A stretch of 64,000 nucleotides of DNA. Source: Tetracentron sinense (taxonomy: Eukaryota; Streptophyta; Magnoliopsida; Trochodendrales; Trochodendraceae). The DNA lies in assembly GCA_015143295.1 (NCBI GenBank), contig CM026565.1, positions 25,490,052 to 25,554,051 on the forward strand, written 5' to 3'. Positions 10,483 through 20,909 of the stretch are shown piece after piece. Numbering within the stretch: the stretch's first letter is position 1; each line of letters starts with the position of its first letter. Made by a program: the position numbers and the translations under genes. The notes under the pieces are model-generated. The model was not told the origin of the DNA. It did no database searches and saw only the letters and a list, made by a program, of their open reading frames with translations.

Positions 10483-13400
10483 TGTAAGCACCAAATTTTT
10501 ACACCTTACTTAATCATGGTTAACCTCCGTTAACCATGATTATCCTCATCCAAGCCCTAGTAGCCCTAGGTAGACCTTAAACTAAATCCTAGTTTAATCC
10601 TAGGTAGCACCTATGCCTTAGTCCAAACCCTAGGCTAACCCTAACTAAACCCTAGGTCTAACCCTAGGTAAATCCTGAACCTAACCCACGGTCCAACCCT
10701 AGGCTAGCCCTAGTCTAAACCCTAGGCAAAGACCCACGGGCTCAAGGCCCATTTTAAGCCTAAAACACCAAAAAAAATGGATAAAACCTTATGTTTGGGC
10801 CTAAACAGGGGCCCACTAAGCCCTGTGGGACCCAATTCACTCTTTTTAAAATTTAAATTTTGGAGCCAATTTTTAAAATGGCAAAACCCTTTTTGCCTTT
10901 CCTACATATGTGGTGGTTAGGCCCAAAAAGTAAAAAAAAAAAAACAAAAAAACAAAGGGGAAAAAGAAGATTTTGAAAAAAATAGTATAATAATAGAAAA
11001 TAATAATAATAAAAAAATTTAAAAAAAGAGGGTTTAAACTTTGGGCGCCTAACCCATGTGGCAAGGCCCACATCCAGGATTGGGCCCAAATTAAGTAACC
11101 AAACAAGCCAAACACAAAAAAAGAAAAAATAAATAAATTCTGGGTACTGTTCATCATCCCTTCCGCCTGAACCTGCGTACGCCCAGCTGCCCCCTGACCC
11201 CCTGCCTTCTCCCCAGTTGTCCCCCACGCCTGTGGGGTGATCCTCATCCTTATCCTTATCCTTTCCATCTCACTCCCTTTCTTCTTCTATAAAAACCACA
11301 CGAAGCCACTGTTCAAAAAAAAAAGAAAAAAGCCACGGTGGTAGCTCGGCTAGTTCATCCTTCCATTTGCTCCACCCCTTTAGAAGGCCCTTAGACTCCC
11401 TAAGAGCCCCTCAAACCCATTCTAAGGTCATTCCTCACCTCAAAGCCCCATCTCCACGAGTTCAGGAAGGATTTTTTTTTAAAAAAAAATTCTGCCCAGT
11501 CCCAAACTCTACCATCTCACCCTTGATTCTTCACCTAAGAGGATCAAAAACCACACCAGTTGTTGTCCCAACCCTTCACGGACTCCCCTAAGCCACCACT
11601 AGCTGCCACGGTGTACCACCATTACTTCCTATTCTAAAAAACCTGTAGTCAAACCCTGTCCCCACTTCGGTTGCGTTACACCAACCTCAATTTGACTCTG
11701 TCCAAAACTTTTACTGATCCTTAGTCTCCCAAAAACCTTATTAGGCCACCTCAGGGTGTCTCCAAGCCACCACTTCCATCTATAGTATCCACTCCAAAAA
11801 CACCCTATAAAAGAAAGAAAAGAAGGTTCTGTGTGAACCTTGGCCAGGCCACATCCCACCTCCCTTAACCCTCTGAGAGCATCCTCAGGCACTCCCTAGG
11901 TCATCACAAACCTGTCCCTGCATCGCTCCAACCTCCACAATACCACTTGCAGCCGCCTGCAGTCGCCCCCACTGCGCAACCGCGCCCGCTCGTAGCTGTA
12001 CCACCGTGTGTTCTGACGGTATAAATTACCCCTCTATTACTTGTCTCCATTGTAAGGGACCCCTGGTCCCATTCCAGGGGTCCCATTTTGCTTTCTTTGT
12101 CCTTTTTTATTACAGTGACTTAAAACCGTATACATGGGGGGTTTTTACCTTGAGGCGTGGCCACGGGCACCACTGCCCCCACCACATTACAACACACTCT
12201 CGAGATCTGGGGGGGCCCTCAATCCATGAGGAAGCCCCCTGGACCTCATTGGTTCAAGCACAACAACCCCACAGCCCCCAACAGTGTGAATTTTTCAAAA
12301 AAAAATTCTGCAATTTCAGTTTCGGGTCCACTGCCTGTAACTGCGGTTTAACCATAATTAGACCCGGCTTTGGTCAAAACCAAGGCCATGGTTAGACTCC
12401 CCATAAATAGGGCTACCTCCCTATAAATTTTCAGCCCTTAATTCGCTCGTTAACCATAGTAAATCGACCTCAAAGTGGGGTCGACAGTATGAAAATCTGT
12501 GCAATGAGACAACTTTGGGCCTCTGTGGGGCCCACATTCAGCCTCCCCTTGGGCCCCACAAGGGCCCAAATTGTTCCTCTCATAGGAGGCTTCACTACCA
12601 TGGTCTCGGATCCCCCGAGGATTGAGTCAATTAGCGGCAAAATCGCCGCAAACTTTGCCAAAAAATCTGTTTGGTTGTTTTTCAAAAAATCGTCATTTTA
12701 TGTGATGTGCAACGAGCTAACTTTGGGCCTTTGTGTGGCCCACACCCGACCTCCTCTTGGGCCCAAAAAAGGCTTAAAATGATCACTGGACTTCAGGTTA
12801 CCCATTGATACTCTTGGTTTTCCATGGTTCCCTCGTTAACCATGGTTATACCCTACTCAACTGTGGTTAAAAATGTAACATGTTTTTGAGTTTTTTGGCA
12901 TTTGCTGGACGTTGTGTAGGCCCAGACCGGGTAGGAGGCCATTCTAGGCCCTGCCATGGACCCTGGGCCCATTCTTGACCCAACCGTACCCTTAACTATG
13001 GTTAAATCCACTCGTAGTTAACATTTAACCATGGTTAAGCGGCCCATGACCCGAAAAAATTCTGGAAAAATCATCAAAAAATCACAAATATTACATGGAA
13101 TCCAGAAATGTCTTCTGTGACATTTTTTCCTGTGGTTAAGACCCTTAATCTGAGTCAACCCTATTTTTGACCCTTAACCATGGTCAAAAAATCTTTAATC
13201 TGAAAAAATCTGGAAAAATGCTCAAAAAATCCAAAATATTAGGAGAAACCCAAAAGTAGTCTCACTTGGTTATTTAACCATAGTTAGAACTCTTAACCAT
13301 GGTTAATTCACATTTCTCAACCTTGGTTAGCAACCATAACCTTTAGTTAAAACACCCTCGGGCCTACCGGGCCTCATCCCTTTGCCTACCGGGCCAAACC

Positions 13401-14036
13401 CTAGCCTACTGGGCTCACCCTTGGGCTACGGGGCCCAGTCTCGGGCCATCGGGCCAAATCCTAGCCTACCGGGCTCACACTTGGCCTACCGGGCCCAATC
13501 TCAGCCCACCGGGCTCGAACCTTGGCCTACCGGGCCTAATCTCAGCCCACCGGGCTCACCTTAGGCTTATCGGGCCCAATACTGAGCACTTGACCAACCC
13601 GGTCAACCACTCCTAGCCTCCCGGCTAGACCCTAAGCCTCCCTTGGTGCACACACACACACACCCCTAGCCTTGGCACAGGCTCATGTGCCAGAACTACG
13701 CTCGGTCTGATCTCACCCCTAGGTGAGTACGTAGGCAGCCCAACCCGGGTTCGACCCTAGTCTAGGGTTTTCTCCTTCTTAGATTAGCATTCTCTTAAAT
13801 ACTTGAGGCATTTGATTAACATTGAGATTAATTTGGCTTAATCCTAGCAAGTAGGGAACCACTGAAATGTGGAAGTGCCAGGATGCCTAACCCCTTCCTT
13901 GAACTTAACCGAACCTCTTACCCTGACCTCGGACCGCAGACCAAGACCTTATCCAAATCCCGAGGACTTATCCCTTCTGAATGAATAGGTGGCGACTCTT
14001 AACTCACTCCGCGTTTCCCCGAAACCCGCGCTCACA
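10483..14036 (+). repeat. Right LTR of the Tat/Ogre-type element (3,554 bp)
   Basis: Starts TGTAAGCACC after the purine tract and ends CTCACA. 10550-10730 has degenerate CCCTAGG/CCCTAACC words that are telomere-like in look only. 11287-11294 (CTATAAAAAC) is the best TATA box. From 12056 on it matches the left LTR. AACCATGGTTAA-like palindromes recur at 12830-13310 and the CCGGGC minisatellite at 13360-13580. Confidence 0.88.
11287..11294 (+). promoter_or_regulatory. Putative TATA box of the Tat/Ogre LTR
   Basis: CTATAAAAAC stands about 800 bp into the right LTR after a pyrimidine-rich stretch. No other TATA-like word in the LTR is as good. Transcription from here would give a long R/U5 leader of about 2.7 kb. 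Confidence 0.45.
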
Positions 14037-14041
14037 CAAGT
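14037..14041. other. Right-hand target-site duplication (candidate) of the Tat/Ogre-type element
   Basis: CAAGT follows the LTR end. The matching copy would lie left of the window, so it cannot be confirmed here. Confidence 0.4.
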
Positions 14042-14189
14042 AACCTATTTCTTCAATCTTCTTGGATTGTAGGTGGGATTGAAGGGTGTTGTATTTACTG
14101 TTCATCGCCTTAAGCATCAGCCTAATAATTTCATTCTCTTTACATAAACGCTTCAATTTTGCTTCTAGAGCTACCACATGAAGAAACAA
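14042..14189 (-). pseudogene. WRKY-type leucine-zipper exon fragment cut by the retrotransposon
   Basis: The minus strand reads ALEAKLKRLCKENEIIRLML and then YNTLQSHLQSKK before running into the retrotransposon LTR at 14036. The pattern L..L.R...EN.....ML......YN.LQS.L is the coiled-coil exon of group IIa WRKY factors. It lines up with residues 50-85 of the intact WRKY gene at 22628-23983, which is on the same strand and reads [18 protein letters not shown] and YNSLQSQL. The WRKY domain itself would lie beyond the left LTR, outside the window. A weak exon-1 candidate starts near 14313 (minus) with MDAQ before a stop. No clean splice acceptor in the right phase was found. It could also be a chance coiled coil, but the match to the neighbour argues for a broken tandem paralogue. 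Confidence 0.5.
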
Positions 14190-14530
14190 ATCACTTCAGT
14201 CTCTTTCTTTTTCTTCAAAATTTCTAAGTTCCTAAATTAAATAAAGCAAGAAAAATAGAAAGGAATAACCCATCCACCATTTCTTTGTGGGAGATGTGTT
14301 ATTGAGCATCCATGATTTTGAATGAACTGCACTGCATGATGATGATGAGAATGTTAAAAGAACAAACAAAGAGAGCGGGGGATTTATGTTGATTTTGATT
14401 CATGAAAAACAGATATTTAAAATAGTTTTAATAAAATAATAAAAGTATTTAATGAGTTGGGTTAAAATCATTTGGTTAGATTTAAATGGTGCTTTTACGT
14501 TAGTTGTTTGGATGGAAAAAATATTTCTTA
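14190..14530. other. Upstream flank of the WRKY-like fragment; nothing firm
   Basis: AT-rich DNA that should hold earlier exons or the promoter of the broken WRKY-like gene. Only a doubtful start codon (minus, near 14313) is visible. Confidence 0.3.
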
Positions 14531-14539
14531 AAAGAAAAC

Positions 14540-15020
14540 TGTTGTGGCTTTATTAATCCCACATACACACTACAAAACCAAAGGCGTTCAGTGGCGAACT
14601 TATATAAGGTGAGGATGGGCTATTGAGCAGGTTAGATTATGTGCTCCGTTACAATTCATGGGTGGGCGTCCAGGTTCAATGAACCTGGTGGGCTATTGAG
14701 TGGGTCAGTTGGGGAAATCTAAGAGACTCATTAAATGGGTCGGTTAGGAAGCCTAAGTGGCACCCAAGGCCTAGTCATTACCTATATAAGGTGAGGATGA
14801 CGAGGAGAGTTCTGCACAAGTGAGAACTCATATGAGACCTCTGCCAGATTAAGCCCAAACCAGAGAAGAAGATTTAAACCTCTATTAGAGATCTGAAACT
14901 CTTCTCAAGCTTGAATACGACTCAGTCCAGAGAGTCAGATCAGAGATAATCAATCATTAGATTGAATATCCAATATTCTTGTACAACACAGGAGTTTCCC
15001 TTGCTAAGGAATATAATTCG
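14540..15020 (+). repeat. LTR-like promoter block with duplicated TATATAAGGTGAGGATG
   Basis: The word TATATAAGGTGAGGATG occurs at 14601 and 14783, 182 bp apart, each after a GGGCTATTGAG or TGGGTC context. The leader that follows (AGAACTCATATGAGACC to GTACAACACAGGAG) looks like the R/U5 of an LTR. The block begins TGTTGTGGC, but I found no matching second LTR or target duplication, so it may be a solo or truncated LTR. Confidence 0.35.
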
Positions 15021-16140
15021 ACCAATCCATTCTGACCAGTCACTCTTTTGTTACGAAACAAATAAGTGATTTGACGGAATAGTCCGGACGATTAAAGACT
15101 GCTATTTAACCAAACAAAGCGATGTCTGAATTAACCAAGAACAAAGACAGAAAGAAGAAATCGGTTAGTGTAGCAATACATCAACCCGTAGGCATTATTA
15201 CCAAATAGAGCCAGTAGATAAAAATGTTTCCAAATAGCAAGATTTAAAATCCCAATTTTGTCCAACCACCGACATCGATATAAGAAATGCGATTTCGACC
15301 GAGATTTTAGAAATTTTGGGTGAAATTTCGAAATTTTGGAAATTTGATTTTAAATAATGTTTTTATATTTTTATTAAAATTCCTACATATTCTGATTTGT
15401 TTAAAAATATATTTTTACCAAAATTTCAAAAATTTATATATTTATTTCTAACAAATAAGATTATTATTTCTAAGAAATATTCCGAAATTTCATACCGAAA
15501 AATCGTAAATATATATATATTTAATAAAATATTAAACAAAATATAAATTCTGAAATTTCATCAAGAGAACCGAAATTTCAGTTCGGGTTAAAGGATTGAA
15601 ATCGCCAAGAAAACTGATTTCAAACTTTGTCAAACAGCATGTCTCATCGGAATCTGATTTCAGAATCTCTAAATCTGGTTTCCAAAATCCATATAAATCC
15701 AATTCTGGAATTGTGTCAGAATCACTAATAGAGAGTAATTTTGTTTGGTAATCACTTGTGATAGGCTAATCTGATTTATACATTTTGTGTAATCCGTTGT
15801 TATTATTGTGAAAGATATATAACTAGGACTTTAATTGGATTAATTAATTTGTGGGCATCCTAAAATAAGGTTAAAGTAGAGTTCCTACCAGATAGTGTAG
15901 ATTTGTAGATGAACAAATCGATTCCTAGGTAGGTTGAATCCTAAGAATAGAATTGTCATATTCCCTTGCACAATTGGGAGCTCCAACTATTTTCAAAAAA
16001 CGTTTGTCACGTGCTCTTAGTTAAATTAATTAAAGTTTGTGGTCATTATGTACAAGTATTTTGAAGTATATAAAACAACACTTTATTTAAAGATGAATAT
16101 TCGGGGGGAATTAAATGCTGACAGCGGTTTGAATCACGCT
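15020..16140. other. AT-rich intergenic DNA with a CCGAAATTTC-type repeat
   Basis: 15270-15610 is built from GAAATTTC, CCGAAATTTC and TTTTGGAAATTT words and resembles 59140-59850 in style; it is probably a copy of a dispersed repeat. The rest shows no gene. Confidence 0.4.
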
Positions 16141-16351
16141 GCTTAATACGTTCAAAGGCCACCAACTCTCTCTCTCTCTCTCAGAGAATAGTCTTAGTTC
16201 AGAGAAGCAGAGGTGTGCTCAAATCAAAGCTATGAGGTTGAAACTTGGACGATACCTCTTAACCTCTTAACCAAAAACTATAAAAAGGTTGAAACTTGAC
16301 AACCAGATTCATGGTATTTAAGAACCTTGGAGTGAATGTAGACACGAAAAT

Positions 16352-16355
16352 CTCT

Positions 16356-16401
<46 letters not shown>
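16352..16401. repeat. (CA)n(TA)n microsatellite
   Basis: A CA run of about 15 units passes directly into a TA run of about 9 units. A short CT run sits nearby at 16166-16182. Confidence 0.95.
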
Positions 16402-16769
16402 AATAAAAGCGTGGACTACGTCACCAATAACAATATCAGTAAAAGTTTCTCTCTTCGAGGAATGCTAAGCCAAGAGTCTGCCTAGAATTCCTCTTATGAT
16501 CTTCTTCATGTTTTTCCATTCTCTATTATGGTTCCTAAGCAATTGTGTGTATATGTATGAGAGAGAGATATGTGTGACTCGATGGCCCATGTAGAAGATC
16601 AATAACGCTAATTAAGGAGGTCCATCGATCTGATGATTTAACTACCAAACCATTTGGATCCCTGTGTTACACATAAAACAATATAGAGTTGAGGGGTCAA
16701 AACTGATTTTTGGTCGTTTCATAATAATGATATATAATAAATCTATCTTTGATCTAAGAGGTTTATTAA

Positions 16770-17560
16770 ATGTGTTACTTAATTATAGTTAGTGGGTATT
16801 AAAAGGGACATATGACGACTTATAGAGATTATTTAATTATGGTTAAATATAATTAACCTAATTTTAATATTTTTATTTTTTTTCTTAAAATCGAGGTTAG
16901 ATGGATTAATCCTAGGGGTGAGTGAATCTTAAGCACAATAAGTGAGTGTTAAAGGGGACACGTGCAACATGTAGAGCCCCTTTAATTGTGGTTAAGCATA
17001 ATCAACCTAAGGTTTTTTTTCTTGTAAAAATCAAGGTTAAATGGATGAATCTTAGGGGTGAGTGAATTTTAACCATAGTTAATGGGCGTTAAAAGGGGAC
17101 AAGTGGCGGCTTATAGAACTCTCTTTAATTGTGGTTAAGCATAAGCTACCTAAGGTTTTTTTTTCTAAAAACCAAGGTTTGATGGATGAACCTTAGTGGT
17201 GAGTGAGTTTTAACCATAGTTAGTGGGTGTTAAAAGGGACACGTGGCGGCTTATAGAGATCCTTTAACTATGGTTAAACATAATTTACCTGAGATTAATA
17301 TTTTTTATTTTATTTTCTTATAACCAAGGTTAGATTAATGAATCCTAGGGATGAGTGAATCTTAACCACAATCAGTGGGTGTTAAAATGGGACACATGGC
17401 ATCTTGTAGAGCCCTCTTTAATTACCGTTAAGCATAACTAACCTAAGATTATTTTTTCCCTAAAACTAAGGTTAGATGGATAAATCCTAGGGATGACTAA
17501 ATCCTAATCATAGTTAGTGGGTATTAAAAGGGACACGTGGCGGCTTGGGAGTTTATGTTT
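16770..17560 (+). repeat. ~145-bp tandem array with CACGTG, 5-6 units
   Basis: The anchor GTGGGTGTTAAAAGGGA recurs at about 16793, 16943, 17082, 17223, 17366 and 17518 (steps 139-152 bp). A unit reads: AACCATAGTTAGTGGGTGTT, then a GGGACACGTGGCGGC core, TTTAACTATGGTTAAG, an AT-rich spacer, ACCAAGGTTAGATGGATGAA, and a GGGTGAGTGAATCTTAACC return. Arms around the spacer are mutually inverted. Related single copies are scattered from 25 to 36 kb. Confidence 0.85.
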
Positions 17561-17674
17561 TTCTTTGGTTGAGCTTTCAAATGGTAAAGACGTGTTTTCC
17601 TCAATCAAGTAATAAGGGTAAAATGGGAAAAGTGTAACTTTAGTTGACAGTGTTAATATTAAGAGTCTGACAAG

Positions 17675-17756
17675 GGAGGGCAGTGTAATTTCAGAAACTA
17701 GAGGGAATGTTTATGAAATTTCACCGAACCTCATGGGAGGTGAGTGTAATTTACCC
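17675..17756 (-). mobile_element. Terminal repeat of a Mutator-like element (one end only)
   Basis: Reading outwards it ends ACCTCATGGGAGGTGAGTG then TAATTTACCC, the same 80-bp end as the right terminus of the complete element at 35659-36931. No partner end was found upstream, so the element is truncated or its left end has decayed. Confidence 0.55.
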
Positions 17757-17888
17757 AAAAAAGAAATATGCTGATACTCTAACATTATAGTATAGACTAG
17801 ATACGACCACATTTATGGTCTATGAAGGACTTAGGGGCCATATTAGGCGGAAAAGGATAAATAGGCCATGGATGTCTTTGTTTTATGC

Positions 17889-18104
17889 AACCCTGAAAGG
17901 TGGACCAATGGTTCCTGCGACTTAAACTTCATGAAGTAGAAGATCATAGGTTCAACTTCTCACTCCTCCTTTGTGGTCAACCCGGAACGAGATTTTCCCT
18001 GACTTACCTGGTGTGACGGGTTGTGAGCTCTCGTCGCACCCTCGGGATTAGTCCTACACAAAGGGTTGGGGGACAGCTCGAGTTACAAAAAAAAAAGTAT
18101 TTGT
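17889..18104 (+). mobile_element. SINE (Au-like) with 12-bp target-site duplication
   Basis: A 216-bp unit ends in an A-rich tail. TTTGTTTTATGC occurs just before it (17877-17888) and just after it (18105-18116), a target duplication of the kind made by LINE machinery. The head has tRNA-like pol III boxes: GTGGACCAATGG (A-box-like) and GGTTCAACTT (B-box-like). The tail half contains ACCCTCGGGATTAGTCC and ACAAAGGGTTGGGG, words I associate with Au-type plant SINEs. It has no coding capacity and would depend on a LINE for movement. Confidence 0.7.
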
Positions 18105-18119
18105 TTTGTTTTATGCTTG

Positions 18120-18626
18120 TTAAGACATACATCTAGGTATAGCAATTACGGTCCGACCCATCAACCCATAATTGTCCGACCCATCAACCCATTCGAATCA
18201 TCCAGACTTTTGGATTTGGAGTCATGGGTTTGGGTTTCTTAATCCATTTCCCCACTGGATCAAAAAATAAAAAAGTGATGAGATGTTCTAGTGGGAGTGT
18301 GGGACCATTAAAATAGGTAGAAGGGTGGTGGGCGTGTGCGGCTACTACAAAAGTCTTTGTCTTTAAAGCTGTCAATGGGGTGCACCAGTTCCGAGAGAAG
18401 CTCAATCCATGCACGGAAGTCCCACCCACCCACGAGTTTCAACCCTAGACCAACCCCCCAATTCATGTCCCCCGACTTCTTTCCACTAAAGACCTCCATT
18501 CTCAAGACAAATTCATCAATCCATCCGTGTATTACGATGGGTCCTCAGGGCGTGTGTGAATCTCATCCAGTCATGCCTGTTCCTTTCACTCAAATCACTT
18601 TTGTCGTTTTTGCCCGACATTTTCTT
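18120..18626. other. Intergenic DNA, no gene recognised
   Basis: Open frames here (18184-18505 minus, 18336-18710 plus) overlap each other, have no family resemblance and look like chance. Confidence 0.4.
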
Positions 18627-18640
18627 TTGGGTTGGATCAA

Positions 18641-19126
18641 TGTTACCTGGTTCCTCGGTTCACTTGGTTTGAATTCAGAATCGGGTTCGCAATTCGCCAC
18701 TCTAAAGTGAATCCAATTCGTCGGGATAAAATGAGACAGTTCGATTCTCGTTTCGTTGAGGTTCTTTAATTTGGTTCGCTTATATAATATTAATATATAT
18801 GTAAATAAATATTTTTTAAATATTTTAAATAATAAAAAATAGGTTATTTAAAAAAAAACATTAAAAATAAATTTTATGGCTGATTCGCGAACCCAGAAAA
18901 CAAATTCGCTGAACTTAAAGGATAAGTTCATCGAACTTAAAAAAAAATTCATCGAACCAAAACAGAAATTTTGCTGAACTCAAAGCTATTAAGTTCGGGT
19001 AAACGGTTCACTCATTTTCATGAACCCAAACAAAACGAAACAGTGAACCCAAATGAAACGAACCATGAACTAGTTTGTTTCGGACCAGTTTACGGTTCGT
19101 ACTAGTATGAAGTGAACTAGGTAACA
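18641..19126. mobile_element. Inverted-repeat element, class uncertain (486 bp)
   Basis: The ends are TGTTACCTGGTTC and GAACTAGGTAACA, inverted copies with one mismatch. Flanks 18627-18640 and 19127-19140 match at 11 of 14 positions (TTGGGTyGGAT), as if from a long target duplication. The interior is AT-rich with repeated TTCGC/GAACC words on both arms. No transposase is present. Confidence 0.45.
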
Positions 19127-19129
19127 TTG

Positions 19130-20440
19130 GGTCGGATTGACTCCCTGCAACTCAGGGGTAGATTTGGATATGCATTTGGGTCGGGTTGGTTGGGTTCTAG
19201 GTCAACCCTGATCATCTACCCTCTTTTATTAAATTCCTTATTGTGTTTTTCATAGCCTAGTATCTTCTTTTACCCCATATATCTCGTATGTTGACACTTG
19301 CCCCTTTAGCTCATATGGCAAGGTATGTCCCTCTCATAAGGGTAGTCCTGAGATAAGTCTTAAGAATTAACACTTTCCTTTTGTTGCACTTACCAGTTAT
19401 TAATGCTTAAGCTCAAGCACGATCTATACTTATATTCAAAAATTAAAAGAAGGGGTGTGGGGGATAATTTTATTTACGTAATACTAAATGTCTCTTCTTC
19501 TTTGGAAGTATTTTTTTTTTTTTTTTTTAATGAAATGAGAATTAGCAAATGTGGCAAAAGATCAGCCTAATCACATACTTTTTGGACATGATCCACATTA
19601 TCAGGCACAACATGTGTCGCACATATAAACTCAGCCTAATCACTACTTTGTACTCAACTAAGCCCTCGCTTAGCCCTTCCTTAACTTGGTATGGGTCTAA
19701 CGAACCTAGGCCTGGCTGGCCAGAGGTGTAGAATGTTAGCGAAAGCGAGCGAGCGACAGTCCCAAAGTCAAAGGCGAATGGGAAGGAGTTGCTCTGCAGG
19801 AGGGTAAAAATCAGCGTACAAGTGGCAATGCCACCCCAGCTTCACCACACTTAGAATATTTCTAGCTTCGGCCGAGCAGACCATTTCATCCGAGCTGATC
19901 ATCAGCTCAGATAATAGATCTCAATTCTGATCTAATGTCTAGCTCGGACTTAGGTCCCTAAACCCATCTTGACTTCCAACTCTTGGATCTTCGAGTTGCA
20001 TTATCAAGCCTTCCGGGATCCCTACCCGAGATCAGATCACTCCAAATCCCGAGAATCACATGCACAATTGAGGTAAGTATTCCCCAAAATAAGAAATAAA
20101 TACTATCAAAACCTAATCCGAATTGAGAAGGGACCTGTAAGCTCCTTCAACGTAGATGAGACGTGCATCTTATTTCAGTGGAGTATTGGAATGACAATAC
20201 AACTAGCCAACTCTACTGCTAAAACTATAAATAGGCTGATTGGGATGGAACGAGGGATTTCCAAATTTGGCCTCCAATATCTAGTGAGCTTTAGAATAGC
20301 CTTTTGTAGAAGTTGGCTCAAGTTGGACAAAACCAAGGAGCACCGATCGATCGGCGGTGCGGAGATTTTCGGAAATAAGTCTATTTTTGCTTTGGGAAAC
20401 CCCTAATTCAAGTGAGAACTTTCTAATTGTCTAGGACGCC
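19130..20440. other. Intergenic DNA, no gene recognised
   Basis: Contains a T-run (19510-19528) and a GC-richer stretch (19700-20050) that may be the upstream part of an LTR ending near 20905. Short open frames show no domain. Confidence 0.35.
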
Positions 20441-20448
20441 AAGTTTAG

Positions 20449-20905
20449 GTCTATAAATATGGGATTATGGGTCTAGGATTTGTATCGAAAGATCATGGAA
20501 TCATGAGAGAGTGAATATTAGGGCTCCCGGGGAGAGCGGGTATGCTCTCGAGGAGAGCCCTAGTTGTTCTTATTGGGAGTGAGAGATAATAGAAAGAGTG
20601 TAAGCATACTAGAGATTGAGAAAATGTTGAGGGGAGGATAGATAGGGATTGTTCTTAGGGTTCATTGAAAAGATGACTTGAGTGAGTTGTACAAGGGGCT
20701 CTGGGCTTGGGTTGAGATTAATTTGAGAGGAGAGTGTATATCTTGTACTGGATTTCTCAAGGTTTCTTTGCATAAAGAAGAAGCAATCGGATCTTGACCT
20801 GTAGATGTGGGCAAAGTTATTGCCGAACCACGTATATCTCTTGTGTTTTTCCTTATGTGTGTTTGGTTTATTCTTTTCTGTTGATATTATTATGTTATTT
20901 CCCAA
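20449..20905 (+). repeat. LTR-like R/U5 fragment
   Basis: A TATA-like word (CTATAAATATGGG, about 20450) is followed by a purine-rich leader with a hairpin GGGCTCCCGGGGAGAGC (about 20521). Further on are GTAGATGTGGGCAAAG and GCCGAACCACGTATATCTC, then a stretch ending TTTCCCAACA. The last three words are common in U5 regions of plant Copia LTRs. I found neither a primer site after it nor a second LTR, so this is a fragment or a solo LTR with an unclear start. Confidence 0.4.
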
Positions 20906-20909
20906 CACC

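Larger units (their letters stand above)
1..14036 (+). mobile_element. Tat/Ogre-type Gypsy LTR retrotransposon lacking pol, 5' end cut by window
   Basis: Two long direct copies (1-1956 and 12056-14036) are the 3' portions of its LTRs. The right LTR runs from TGTAAGCACC to GCGCTCACA, and the left LTR ends in the same bases. A primer-binding site follows the left LTR, and a purine tract (AAGAGGGGCAGC) precedes the right one. Between them are broken gag frames of the Tat/Ogre kind, then about 4.6 kb of non-coding DNA with three tandem arrays. No reverse transcriptase, RNase H or integrase motif is visible in 5900-10480, so the element looks non-autonomous. Tandem arrays near the 3' end are a known habit of Ogre/Tat elements. 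Internal length is 8,526 bp. Family assignment is from gag and layout; the exact lineage is inferred. Confidence 0.85.

Noticed and set aside
10550-10730. CCCTAAACCCTAGG words that look like telomere repeats
   Set aside because: The units are irregular (CCCTAGG, CCCTAACC, CCTAGTTT) and lie inside the LTR; there is no run of perfect CCCTAAA.
18184-18710. Possible coding region with overlapping frames
   Set aside because: Three frames overlap on opposite strands with no conserved motif. The region lies between a SINE and an inverted-repeat element.
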